Below, in pieces: positions 22,940 to 34,348 of a stretch of DNA of 64,000 bases. The number at the start of each line of letters is the position of its first letter. Position 1 is the stretch's first letter. The translations under genes and the position numbers were made by a program. Below the pieces are notes generated by a model, which saw only the letters and a program-made list of their open reading frames with translations, did not search any database and had not been told where the DNA came from. The stretch is from Eustoma russellianum (taxonomy: Eukaryota > Streptophyta > Magnoliopsida > Gentianales > Gentianaceae). The stretch spans positions 26,825,258-26,889,257 of the forward strand of contig AP025057.1 of assembly GCA_036186865.1 (NCBI GenBank), in the 5' to 3' direction.

Positions 22940-23319
22940 ACAGTGGGTTTTTTTTGGGTAGGATTGTGAGAAGGAAAAAGAAATCTTCTCAATAAAAGCA
23001 AAGGAAAAAAGGACAAAGAAAAAACTGCAATTTCACTTAAAAGTAAAAGTGACATACGCATTCTTACTGGTCGCTTTTATTTTTATATATTTTGTGAAAG
23101 CATTTTATTTTATATTTTAATTTCACGTTAAGAAACACTTTTTAACTGAAAAAACCCTTTCCCACTCAGAAGCAGCTTCTCATTTCCGGTCTCCGACCAC
23201 CATCTTCCATTTCCTTCACCGCCACCACCGCCGTCACCGCCGTCACCGCCCCTTCCTGAATCTCCAATCCTTTCACCTCCAGATTATCTCAAACATTTTA
23301 ATTAATCAACAGAAGAAAA
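22940..23319 (+). promoter_or_regulatory. Promoter and 5' UTR region of the Yip1-family gene
   Basis: A TATATAT at 23084-23090 lies about 230 bp upstream of the ATG, giving a predicted start near 23115-23125 and a 5' UTR of about 200 nt. The UTR contains a (CCACCGCCGTCACCG)-type repeat at about 23217-23253. The retrotransposon debris ends near 22930, so the intact promoter is short. Inferred from sequence only. Confidence 0.45.
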
Positions 23320-23844
23320 ATGTCACGCAATCCCTATAGCGACACTGTACCCTTGCAATCAACATCCCAATCCGACATCGACGAGATCGAAAATCTCATC
23401 AATTCCCAACCCTACCCTTCTTCCGTCCTCCCCGCTCGTCCTCCTTCTGCACCCCGTACAATTCCGATCTCCTCTCCGTCTCTTCCTCCACCTGTCCCTC
23501 CTGTATCTGCCGCCCCCAAGCCGGCTCCTGTTCCCCCTGCCATTGTACCGGTTTCCGCTGTTCCTCCTCCGCCTCAGTCGTCTCGATCCAATGGCGCTGC
23601 TGCTGCTTCCTCTAATATTGCTGCTTCCGGTTTCGGGCCTGCTCCTAATACGCTGACGGAGCCTGTTTGGGATACGATCAAGCGGGATCTGTCCAGGATT
23701 GTGAGTAATTTGAAGTTGGTGGTTTTTCCTAACCCGTTTAGAGAGGATCCTGGGAAGGCGTTGAGGGATTGGGATTTATGGGGACCTTTCTTCTTTATTG
23801 TCTTCCTTGGACTTGTTCTCTCTTGGTCTGCCTCTGTTAAGAAG
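23320..23844 (+). CDS. YIP4: Yip1-family protein (YIP4/YIPF6 type), exon 1
   Basis: Exon 1, codons 1-175 of 286. Yip1-family proteins are multi-span membrane proteins of the Golgi and trans-Golgi network that bind Rab GTPases; plant YIP4 proteins work with ECHIDNA in secretory traffic and cell elongation. The N-terminus is cytosolic, with the conserved SQSDIDEIENLI and a Pro/Ala/Ser-rich part (about residues 30-100). The family signature LTEPVWDTIKRDL, then LKLVVFPNPFREDPGKALR and DWDLWGPF, leads into TM1 (about 153-171). The ATG is the first in frame after the UTR and gives the expected start. The exon ends after SVKK at the donor AAG|GTACTG, phase 0. The assignment rests on residues spread over all three exons and is strong; a or b paralogue cannot be told. 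Confidence 0.93.
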
Positions 23845-24600
23845 GTACTGAGTTCTTTATTCTATTTTTAAATCAGTTTTCACGTTTATTGTTTTGGATA
23901 CTTTGTTATACTCGGATTGCCTCTTTCTGATTAGAAAGCCAATGTAGCATCTGGAATTGAATAAATTGCCTAGAGGCATTGCTATGAGTTCTAATTACTT
24001 TGAGCTGTTTCGTATGCACCAGAAAAAAAGTATCAAATCTGGTGTCTCTACTAACTAAAGCTGAATTTTTAATTTCCTCTAAGAAATCTCTGCTCAAGTT
24101 TCATTTAAAGTTCTAAGATTTTAAAGTTGACGTCTTTTGACATTGATTCACTATACTATCTGCTTTTGGCTATTGCATTTAGGATTATAAACTTTTTAGA
24201 TGAACTGTACTTAGAGATGGATGTAAGCAGCTTTGTTCTTCATTGAAACATCAATGTATTAGTGTAGTGATAAATCCTCTTAATGTTACAGATGGATGTT
24301 ATGACTTGATAATTCCTCCCCACCCTTTTTGCCAAACTTCTAGTGGCATATCTACTATATAAGCTTTATGGCTCTTGCAACCTTCTTCCAATTATCAGGG
24401 TTGTCTCAGTTTCTTAATGAGAACGGGTGACCTGTGTACCTCTTGTTATTTAGCTGTATTGGTTTGGTCTTAGTTTCGAGCAACACAAGATAGTACTGTG
24501 TAAATAAAGCTAGCACCCCCCTTGTAGAGGCATTTTGTTACTGAAGGTATTTGTGCTGGTTGAAGGTAGACTGCTGAATTTCTTTCATCTCACTTGTCTT

Positions 24601-24786
24601 CTCTCCTTCAATGTGTCATTTTGCATAACTTTGCATAATGTATTATGGGTTTGTTCATTAGCATTAGTAAGCATTTCTTTGTAATTTCATTTTGCGCTCT
24701 CCTTCAATATGTCATTTTGCATAACTTTGCATAATGCGTTATGGGTTTGATCATTTGCATCAATAAGCATTTTTTTTTGTAATTTT
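24601..24786. repeat. Tandem duplication in Yip1 intron 1
   Basis: Two copies of about 90 bp, period 96 bp: CTCTCCTTCAATGTGTCATT from 24601 and CTCTCCTTCAATATGTCATT from 24697, about 90 percent alike. Origin unknown. Confidence 0.85.
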
Positions 24787-27777
24787 AATTAGCGGATTTA
24801 TCTTGTATTAAGGTCTACAAACACGTATGAGCCATAGAAGTTTATGAATGTTGTCTCTGACACTTCAGTGCTCTAGAACAGTGCACAATGAGGAGACAAA
24901 CACCAGGATTGGGTGTTATTATACTATAAGAGGTGAATATCATCATCCACAAAGACCAAGGTCTCTGTCATTTCTGGTATTAACTCGCTTTCTGAAAATG
25001 AATGGATAAAGGAATCACAATGAGAGGAAGATGTCGGTTGGCCACTCACTTTATTAACAAGGTCGTCCAAGGTTTTTTATTTTGTGCGGAGGGTTGGGGA
25101 TGGGCATTGTGTACCTGAATCACAGAATGGCCACCGATCCTATGATTGATATCGAACATATTATTAATAAAATCTGAATGTGCAATAGGCCACCCTTGAA
25201 GAAAAATAAGCAAATTTTCTTGGGATTCGAGTTTTCTAAACATATACATTCTTCAAAGTAAAATTCTCCACTAGTGAAAAGTCTTTTGACAGGCCATTTT
25301 TGTAACTATGTACTCTCATTTTTGTTTAGTTTGATTTCACACATGTAAGTCGTTTCCATTGGTTAATGAAGGATCCCTTTTCGACCAGAAAATGAAGTCC
25401 TTCGAAACTCTTTTTCTTTCCTAAGAGGCTTCACCATTAGTTCTTGAAGCAATCTTCACTACAATACCTACCTGATAAATGAAATTAACAAGTTATATAA
25501 ATTGAATATGTACTGTTCTATGTCGAAAGTATCTACTGATTCTATGTCGGGAGAATCTACTGAAGTGGGATTTGCTATGTACCCTGGACTCGGAGTCGAT
25601 ATATGTGCTAGGTAATACAGTGCAGTGTTATTCTTTGACCGATATGCCACGGAGAAAGAAAAGGTCACCCCGAGACATGTTATGGTCTGATCTTTGGCCC
25701 ATTTCTTGCCACGACTATGAATTAATCTAAGACCTGATTTAGGGATCACTCCATCCGTTTGTGACGTTATTACATTCTGCTCTAACCAGCTGCTTTTTAT
25801 CCGATCCTAGAGCTTGTCAATTCTATGCTTTTGCTGCAAGAGTGCCTTCCTTAGTTTCTTGTAGCCATGAGGCCCTTAAACTTGTATTCTTAATTTCTTA
25901 CCACGCGCAACTGAAAAAGCATTGCCCACCCCCCTTCCAAATTAGGTGACCAACCTCCATTTTAGTATCTTGGGAATTTCAGCATTTATCTTTGATCTGT
26001 CTATCAAGATACAAGTTATTTCTCATGTGGAAGCAGCAGGCTTCCTCTTGGAACTCATGATATGAGAAATGGGATGGTAGAAAGCGGAACTAGGTCAAGA
26101 AATCACCTGGATTGAAGGGATGTGATTTGATTTTTAACTCCATCATCAAGTGCGGCATCTGTAATTGACTCCATTTTACAAATTGTAATTTCTTTCCTTA
26201 CCGACATTCAGCTAGTGAGCCCATACTCTAGTATAACTGAAGTTTCTACGTATTTTCATGCAATAATTTTATGTTTAGCTATTGGTACTTCCAGCTCCAT
26301 CCGGACCCTGCGCAAACGCAAGAGCCTAGTGCACCGGAGGAAATGTCTTTTAGGTACAAATTGTTCTGGATTATTGCTAAATGAATAAAAATAGTGAAAT
26401 CAATTGTTGTAAAACACTCATTTTGAGAGGTTGGCTGATGGTTGCTCTAACTTTCAGTTAACCCATTCACTCACCTTGGCCTGTGGTGGCTGAGTATTTC
26501 GATATAGAATGGGCTCCAGTGAGTGGTGATCTGTTTTTATTTGGGGTTAAAACTGCAGTAATCTTGATGGAAAACGTGTCCTTTCCCCCCTTATTATCAT
26601 TATTGTCAGTTTTTTTTTATACAAAATTTATGAATCCAGAATTGGATGCGCTTATGCGGGAAAAATCCAAAAAATTTGAAAAGTTCAACGTTACCCCTCA
26701 ACTCGTATTGAACTCCAACGTCTGTAAATAATCTGTTGAATCCGTATTGGGTTCTATTCCAATGTGGATAGACTTTGCCATATCCATGAATTGCAGGTGG
26801 CAATGCGAAGCAAACATTTAGTGTGTGGGGGGGGGGGGGGGAAGGAAAATCCCAGAGAGTCAGAGTGGTCAGGCTCAGTGTTGTGGCGAGAATAGTTCTA
26901 ATCCTGAATAATCCTAGGAGAAGCATTTGGTTACTTGAGAATAAAAGAGTCATTTTTTAGTAAATCATCATGAATCAGGCTCAGGTATTTCTGTCACTGG
27001 CTGCATTCCTGAAGAGCTGGGGATAGCTTTATGGGTACTTCTGAATTTGTTTTGCTTCCTTGTAAGGCTTACTTTTGTAGTGCCCCGATCCGGATAGCGG
27101 ACCCGAACCAGTGCATCCGTCGTAACCTACTGAGAGGACTACAAGGCTTCTCATCTCTCGGATACACTTCATCAATGTCGTAAGAGAGTAAGCACGGAAA
27201 CATGTGTAAAATAAATCTAAACCATCAAATCCGTACATCAAGATATAATGTGATTACAATAGATTGTTCGTGGTCGCAACAACTAAATCCTCAAATGAAT
27301 AACAGAAAGTTAAGATAATAAGAAACAGTATATAACAAATCCCAAGATAAACTCTAAGCACCCGTTCAGCCCACTCGCCGTCATCTTCTATGAAAATCAT
27401 GTCATAACCGGGCTCATCTGCACGACAACGAGTAGAACTCTTAGCGAAAAATGCTAGCAAGTAACCCGCTTATAAGACGTACGGGATCAACACATGGCAA
27501 GACATGAGTAATATGTATATCAAGGGATATGGGGCACATGTCTTGTATAATTTAAAGATCATAAGTTGCCAGCACAGCAGGAACAAAGAACAACAATGAA
27601 TAAGTAGTAGACAGTTCAATGACAAAACACTTACAAGTTAATCATACCAAAACGACTCACGTGATGCATGACAATTCAAAATATGCACTACACTACACAA
27701 CCCAAATGATTATGCTTCACTTTTCAAAAACAGTGCAATGCATGTCTTAATGTCCAGTCACATAACGTTATACCCTG

Positions 27778-27985
27778 TGATGGGCCACAACTTGTCTTTA
27801 TACCCTGTGACGCACCTCAGCTTAACTTTATACCCTGTAATGTGCCACAGCTTGTCTTTATACCTTGTGTCACATTACACCTCACTTTATACCCTGTGAT
27901 GGTTACAGCTTGTCTTTATACCCTGTAAAGCATCACAGCTCATTTCGCAAACTTTATACCCTGTGCCAAGGAACAGCTCTTGTCA
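27778..27985. repeat. 30-bp tandem repeats in chromovirus 3' LTR
   Basis: Seven units of about 30 bp, each starting TTTATACCCTGTGA or close, with CAGCTTGTC-like spacer ends. Counterpart at 35039-35245. Confidence 0.9.
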
Positions 27986-28383
27986 AATCATAATGCAAAT
28001 GCAAGTGTCATAATGCAAGGATGCGCATTCACATGTCAATCAATCACTTGAAACTCATCTCTTTCGCATATTCAAGCGTAACTCTTTAGGCAAGCCAACA
28101 TACCTAACTTTCATTCTTAGAACACAAGGGATGAAGTAAAAAACCCTTACATGTTCCCATTTGAATCTTATCGAAACCTCACACGTTCATTCTTAACCCC
28201 TTAGATATTCACACTGAAGTCCAACTCGAATACCCCACGGAGTCCTCATCGTTGATTCACCAGCTTAGGTCGTATTCCCAAGACTTATACTAACCTCAAT
28301 CAGGTCCTAAGAAGTCTCTAAGGTCACCCCAAAGGATCCCCTGGCTTCCCTTTTTCTTTCCACTTCTTTCCCACTAAAACTGA

Positions 28384-28637
28384 TGGACGTCAGCCCCTGA
28401 CGTCGATCGATCCACGTTCATCAGAGCACTTCGATCTCTCACTCAGCCTACATCGATCGATCGAAGTGACATCGTCCCCTCACATCGATCGATCGACGTC
28501 ATCAGAGCACATCGATCTCTCACTCAACTATACATCGATCGATCCACATACATCTGAAAACACTCAGCCTCTCCCTAAGCTATACATCGATCGATCGATG
28601 TACGTCAGTCTCTGACATCGATCGATTGATGTCCATG
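28384..28637. repeat. CGATCGATCG palindrome cluster in chromovirus 3' LTR
   Basis: Six or so palindromes such as ACATCGATCGATCGATGT and GACGTCGATCGATCCACG, spaced about 35-60 bp apart, with interspersed CTTCGATCTCTCACTCAGCC. Counterpart at 35652-35903. Confidence 0.9.
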
Positions 28638-29439
28638 TTTTCTCCAGAATTTTCATCCTGCGATTTCTGCAGGAAACTGCAGATCTACACCCCAAGCGAT
28701 TCCCAACTTCCTTCTAACCATTCCAAGCCTATCCTCACTAACAATTCATGCTCTAAGCCATCAACTCAACACTACACACATACCAATCAAAGATTCAAGT
28801 CTAAAACTCAATAATCCACCAAAACAACCCAAAAATCCTACCTTTCACTCTCTTCTCCTCTTAACCGAAAATAGCAACAAGGAGAGGGTTCAAGGGATTG
28901 GGATTTGCAACATTTCACGTAATCAACAACAAAATGATTTTCAACATATAGTGGCCAAAACATCAATCCATATCACATAAATCACATATAGATCAACAAA
29001 GAGGAACTACTACATGGTGATCCATTTCGATATCAAAATAGGCTTCTTCTTTTCGCAAATCGTAGGAACTCATAAGAAATTACTTGCCTTTGATTTCTAG
29101 GAGACAGTTGAAGAACGGACGAAGATCGAATTGGTTCTTGAAGAGTTCTTCACCTAGGGTTGGAGAAGAAGAAAATCGCCTATGGAGAAGAGGGGACGTC
29201 GGTTTCTCTGAATGAATAGAGAAGCTGACGTTCTGTCAGTTTTAATATGGGTAGGGGTGATGAATTGGAATTTCTAAATCATATTCTATTATTTAATTCC
29301 CTCAATAAATACCAATTAATTATAATATTTAATTCTTAATTTAATACTATTAATTGCCATTAATTTCATTTAACTTCCTTTTATCTGGTAATTATTCTAC
29401 GGAGGGTGTGGGGCATAACATTCCACCCCCCTTACAAAA

Positions 29440-29640
29440 AGTTTCGTCCTCGAAACTGACGTACCTTATTGGAAAAATATGGATATAACTCATTCAATTT
29501 GCTCCTCAAGCTCCCACGTGCTTCACGCTCTGTATGATTACTCCATTGAACTTTGACATACGGAATCATGCGCTTGCGTAGGACTTGATCTTTTTTTATC
29601 CACCAATCTTCACTGATTGTTCTTCATATGTGACATCTTC
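29440..29640 (-). pseudogene. Chromodomain end of Ty3 integrase
   Basis: The minus strand reads DQVLRKRMIPYVKVQWSNHT then EREA, a chromodomain-like C-terminal end of chromovirus integrase. A 1-bp deletion after GAAGC shifts the frame; shifting back restores TWELEEQ. In chromoviruses this module directs integration towards particular chromatin. Confidence 0.8.
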
Positions 29641-30606
29641 TCTAACATCCAAATGGTTGGTCTCAAGGACATGACTCGGGTCTGATATGTATTTCCTAGT
29701 TGAGACACATGAAATACATTATGGACTTGCGACAAACTCGGAGGCAAGCTAATCGATATGCTCTTTCACCAACTTTACCAAGCACCTCGTATGGACCAAT
29801 ATACTGAGGGCTTAGCTTGTCTCTCATCCCAAATCTCGCAACTTATTTCGTGGGTGAGACTCATAAAATAGACCTTTTCGCCAATTCAAAGTCTAGGGAC
29901 CTTCTTTTGGAATCTGCCCAACTTTTGCTGCGGTCTTGGGCCACCCTTAATCTTTCTCTTATAATCTTCACTTTACCCATAGTCAGCTCAACCAATTATG
30001 GGGCAGTGATTGTCCTTCCCCAACTTCGTCCTAACAAAACGGGGATCTACACTTCCGTCCATAGAGCCTCAAACGGTGCCATGCCGATTGCACTGTGATG
30101 GCTATTATTGTATGAGAACTCCATCAGCTTCAGCATACTATCCCAGTTTCCTTTAAAATCCAGCACAAGCTCTCAACATATCTTCTAAAGTCTAGATGGT
30201 CCTCTCCGACTGTCCATCCGTTTGAAGATGATAAGCGGTACTCATTCTTAGCTCAGTACCTATCGCTTTCTGAAATGTCATCCAAAACTTAGAAGTAAAT
30301 CTGGAATAACGGTCCGACACAATGCTGACGGGAACTCCATGTAGACTCACAATGTTGTCCACGTACAAGTTTGCCAATTTCGTACAAGGTACTGTGCGGC
30401 ATAGCTAGGAAGTGTGCTGACTTCGTCAAACGGTCCACGATAACCCTAATCATGTCATTGCCACTTTGGGTTCGTGGTAATCCCATCACGAAGTCCATCG
30501 TCACGTGTTCCCATTTCCATTCAGGAATCTCAAGTGGCATCATCAAACCATCAGGTCGTTGGTAATCTGCTTTAATTTGTTGGCACACTAGACACCCTCT
30601 CAACAT
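29641..30606 (-). pseudogene. Ty3 integrase, chromovirus
   Basis: CLVCQQIKADYQRPDG (end of the zinc-binding HHCC part), the core WKWEHVTMDFVMGLPRT with the first Asp, VIVDRLTKSAHFLAM, NIVSLHGVPVSIVSDRYSRF with the second Asp (usually SDRDxRF or SDRGxxF), TAYHLQTDGQSERTI with the Glu, then GPYEVLGKVGE (GPY/F module) near 29800. Open pieces are 30606-30289 and 30377-30192 in different frames, with further stops to 29641. Confidence 0.88.
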
Positions 30607-31320
30607 ACTCCGCGATATTTCTTTTCATCCATATCCACCAATAATTCCCTTTGAGGTCCTTGTATATTTTTGTGCTTCCGGGGTGAATAGACATCCTCGA
30701 GTTATGCGCTTCGTGTAGCAATTTTCTCCGAAGTTCATCCTTATCTGGTACGCATAACCGATTCTGTAACCATAGACTTCCATCTTCTCTCGACTGGACA
30801 TCTTTTACTGGTCCTGCAGACAATTTGCCGCGGATCTCCTTCACCGCTGCATCATCACACTGCGCTTCTTTGATCCTATCTACCAAGTCTGGACTGATGG
30901 AAAGAGCTGTAAGAACATTCGCCACTGAGTCCACCACATCGAGGCCAAACTCTTCAATCTCCCTTTCCAACGGAGACTGTCTGGCGTGACTAGACTTTCG
31001 GCTCAACGCGTCTGCCACTCTATTTGCTTTACCCGGATGATAGTTGATGGTTAAGTCATAATCTTTGAGTAATTCCAACCATCTCCTTTGTCTCATGTTA
31101 AGCTCCTTCTGTGAGAATAAATATTTCAGGTTCTTGTGATCCGTGAACACTGTACATTTCCCTCCATACAAATAGTGCCTCCAGATCTTAAGAGCGAATA
31201 CTACAGCTGCAAGCTCCAAGTCATGCGTCGGGTAATTCTGTTCATATGGTTTCAAACTGTCTCGACGCGTACGAGATATCTCGTCCATTTTGCATTAAGA
31301 CACAACCTATAGACAGAAAG
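30572..31320 (-). pseudogene. Ty3 RNase H and integrase zinc region, chromovirus
   Basis: About 238 open residues: YEQNYPTHDLELAAVVFALK, the YLYGGKCTVFTDHKNLKYLF block with its catalytic Asp, MRQRRWLELLKDYDLTINYH and KANRVADALSRK, then the start of integrase with LLHEAHNSRMSIHPG and MYKDLK-like (IYKDLKGNYWW). The preceding frame (RT) ends near 31321 with a frameshift. Confidence 0.9.
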
Positions 31321-32450
31321 TCAGTTTAAGACTAGCATATGTATATACAATGCTTTAGTTGTAACGATATACATACCTAGTCCTTTCTTGGACGCATCAC
31401 TATAGATCACGAAACCGTCAGTGCCGGAGGGTTGCGCCAACACCGGGGCAGTGGTCAATCTCTTCTTGAGTTCTGAAAAACTCTGCTCGCATTCAGCAAT
31501 CCACTCAAACTTAGTCTTCTTCGGAGTAAGTCGACTCAATGGAACTGCTATTATCGAAAATCCTTCAACAAACTTCCTATAGTAGCCTGCCAAGCCTAGG
31601 AAGCTTCTGATTTCGGTCACATTTGTAGGTCTTGGCCATTCAGTAATGACTTCTACCTTCTTAGGATCCACTGAGATCCCGTCCTCCGAAATTACTTGAC
31701 CGAGAAAGGCTACACTTAGCCAAAATTCACACTTGCTGAATTTGACATATAGCTTCTGCTGCCTCAAAATTTCCAACACCACTCTTAGGTGTTCTGCATG
31801 AGATTGTTCATCAGGAGAATAGACCAAGATATCATCGATGAACACCACCACGAAATGATCCAACTGTTCTCGGAACACGGTGTTCATCAAGTTCATAAAA
31901 GCTGTTGGAGCATTAGTCAGCCCAGAGGCATCACCAAAAATTCATAATGCCCATATCGAGTCCGGAAGGCTGTTTTAGGGACATCCCCTGCCTTCACGAG
32001 CAACTGATGATACCCCTGGCGAAGGTCGATTTTTGAGAACCAACGAACACCCTTCAACTGGTCAAATAAATCCTCGATCCTTGGCAGTGGGTACTTATTT
32101 TTGATAGTTACCTTGTTCAGCTCTCTATAGTCAATACATAATCTCATGCTGCCATCCTTCTTCTTGACAAATAAGACGGGGGCTCCCTAAGGTGATACAC
32201 TGGGTCGAATTAGCTTCTTATCCAACAACTTCTGTAGTTGTCCCTTTTAACTCCTTAAGTTCAGCTGGAGCCATCATGTAAGGTGCCTTAGATAAAGGCT
32301 CGGCTCCTGGATCAAATTGATTTCGAACTCTACTTCTCTTGATGGCGGTACTTCCGACAAATCATCTGGAACACGTTTTTAAATTTATTGATCACTGGAA
32401 TCTGATCTATGGAGGGAATCTCTTGCTTTGCGCCAAAGCATACACCATAA
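31321..32450 (-). pseudogene. Ty3 reverse transcriptase, chromovirus
   Basis: MRLCIDYRELNKVTIKNKYP, PRIEDLFDQLKGVRWFSKID, LRQGYHQLLVKAGDVPKTAF and YGHYEFLVMPLG lie at 32147-31917. After a frame change: NLMNTVFREQLDHF, the catalytic VVVFIDDILVYS, LGQVISEDGISVDPKKVEVI and LAGYYRKFVEGFS (31896-31321). All core motifs are visible. The N-terminal approach (32450-32150) contains frame breaks. Confidence 0.92.
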
Positions 32451-32451
32451 G

Positions 32452-32911
32452 TCACTCTGCTCCCTTCTTCAAAGCCTTGAAAGCCTTAATTGTTTTCAAA
32501 TATATTTTCTTTGGGGCTTTCGTTAGCTTGGTGTTCCCTTGAACTGTCACTTCATTCATTTCGAGATCTTTGACAGTTACTAGCTTCAGTCTGCAGTCAA
32601 TATTGGCATGATACTTGGTCAGCCAATCCATGCACAATATCACATCGAAATCCCTCATCGTAATTGGGACCAATGTAACGGGAAACACCTTCCCATCCAA
32701 CTCCAATTCACAGTCTTTATACTAGCGATTCGAAACAGTACTTGTTCACCAGCTGCCTGCACCCTGAAGGGGGTTTCAAGCCACTCGGGTAGACAGTCAA
32801 GTTCTTTGACGAATCGCTTAGAGATGAACGAGTGACTCGCTCCACTATCAAACAATACGTCTGCAGGTACTTTTTAATTAGAATCGCACCTAAACACAAA
32901 GAGTGTAACAC
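32452..32911 (-). pseudogene. Ty3 protease, chromovirus
   Basis: Retropepsin with VMFDSGASHSFISKRF-like active site (MFDSGASHSFISKRFVKELD, 32855 onward) and, in the next frame, FDVILCMDWLTKYHANIDC (32706-32452), the usual LGMDWL turn. A frameshift separates the two near 32700. Confidence 0.87.
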
Positions 32912-33039
32912 ATAAAAATTTTCATGTAATGCACATCCCTTTCAATTTAAACGACTATAATTCAACTTAAACAACTAAGATTTTACTTAAATCGTGCCTG
33001 TCACAACGTCAGTGCTCTCCTGCATTTCAGCGTCAATTA

Positions 33040-34072
33040 TGACATGTACCCTCGCGTTGGGTTTGGGCCTACCCCTTTGTTGCTGTGACGGCCCTGCTTA
33101 TCCCTGTGGCTTTTGCTTCCACTCGGGCAATCCTTGATCTTGTGGTCCGTCTTACCACATTTGAAGCAAGCCCCTGTTTTCTTTCAGCATTTCCCAACGT
33201 GGTTCTTCTGGTAGTGGGGACATACACCTGAAGCCGATCGGTCAGGCTGGCTTTGCTGCGGTGGTCGCTGGAACTGTACTATCTGACCTCTTCTAGGAAT
33301 TTTGACGCAACGTCTGGGTCTACCTCCACTCCTATCGTCCCTCGGCCTCTTGCTGGTGTCGTCACGAGCCTCTTTAGGCTGTGACCTGCGCATATCACTT
33401 TCCATCCGATAACAGGCATCCAACATCTCCTCAAAAGTTTTCAGACTAGACCCCGCTATAGCCGTCCGAATGCGGGGGTTCAAATCTTGCTCAAACTTGA
33501 GCATCTTCATCCTGTTATTTTCCAATACCATAGGTGTGAATTTTCTCAAGGAATGGAACCTGTCGGCATAATCCGAAATGGACATCCTTTCTTGCTCCAA
33601 CTTATCAAACTGGCTCATCTTCTCCAGAATAGTAGTCTCAGGCACGTAGTAATGTTTATAAGCCGACAAACCGTCTCCGCAAGATAGGGGGAGTCATCTT
33701 AGGGAGCATACCATTCCACCATGCGTTAGCCCGGCCACTCAGCAAGGGCGTGGCCACATCCACCTTGTGCTCTTCAGGCACCTGCACAAGCCTGAAGCAC
33801 TTTTCTACCTCGTCCAACCAGAATTCTGCCACCTCTAGATCAGTGGTCCCTTCAAAGGTTGGGGCATGCATCTTCCGCATTTCCCCGATATAATATCGTA
33901 TACCGTTCTGAGGCGGTGGTGGAGGAGGAGGTTGCTGCTGCTGCTGCTGAGCAACACTCTGTGCAATCACCGTTATGGCGTCCATTAGTGCTTGTGGCAT
34001 TACCATCTGTGGTGGCTGTGGGTTCTCATTTCCGGTGCCACCGTTTCCAGAGTTATCCCTTCTAGGAGGCAT
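33040..34072 (-). pseudogene. Ty3 gag, chromovirus
   Basis: Starts MPPRRDNSGNGG at 34072, with a Gln/Pro run (QQQQQQPPPPPPPQ), FEGTTDLEVAEFWLDEVEKC and AWWNGMLPKM. After a frame change (33669-33184): YYVPETTILEKMSQFDKLEQ and SLRKFTPMVLENNR, the retrotransposon gag domain, then basic Arg-rich sequence. A TGA at about 33184-33186 stops translation after KNHVGKC, just before the CCHC knuckle CFKCGKTDHKIKDC (about 33130-33170). This protein would form the particle and bind RNA. Confidence 0.88.
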
Positions 34073-34333
34073 CTTTCTGCAAGATCAGCGCTTATTAGCA
34101 TTCAGCAATTTCAAATATAATACTGAAAGCTCCTACGTGTTGCACGGATCGAACTTGCATACATTAAGGGAAAACAAATAGTCTACTCTTTATATCGCAC
34201 TCGCACACACCCAACCCAATTCGTCGTATATCTAAGATCAAGTACTTAGACCTATGGATCAACTTAAGGTAAAAATCATAGCTTAGAACTCTATATGACA
34301 TAACCTAGGTCTCCGAGGTAGATCTGAAGCCTA

Positions 34334-34346
34334 GGCTCTGATACCA
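34334..34346 (-). promoter_or_regulatory. Primer binding site of the chromovirus
   Basis: Minus strand TGGTATCAGAGCC, exact to the initiator tRNA-Met complement, 2 bp inside the 5' LTR. Confidence 0.92.
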
Positions 34347-34348
34347 CC

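Larger units (their letters stand above)
27076..29420 (-). repeat. 3' LTR of the chromovirus
   Basis: 2345 bp. From left: TGTAGTGCCCCGATCCGG, tandem TTTATACCCTGTGA units (27778-27985), the CGATCGATCG cluster (28384-28637), ending GGGCATAACA. Small differences from the 5' copy throughout. Confidence 0.95.

Noticed and set aside
23845..23871. Yip1 protein ending at 23871 without splicing
   Set aside because: The extension LSSLFYF does not fit the family, a GT donor follows SVKK, and exons 2 and 3 supply the missing membrane segments in frame.
26827..26841. G15 run as a G-quadruplex control element
   Set aside because: A single homopolymer run in an intron with nothing else to support regulation.
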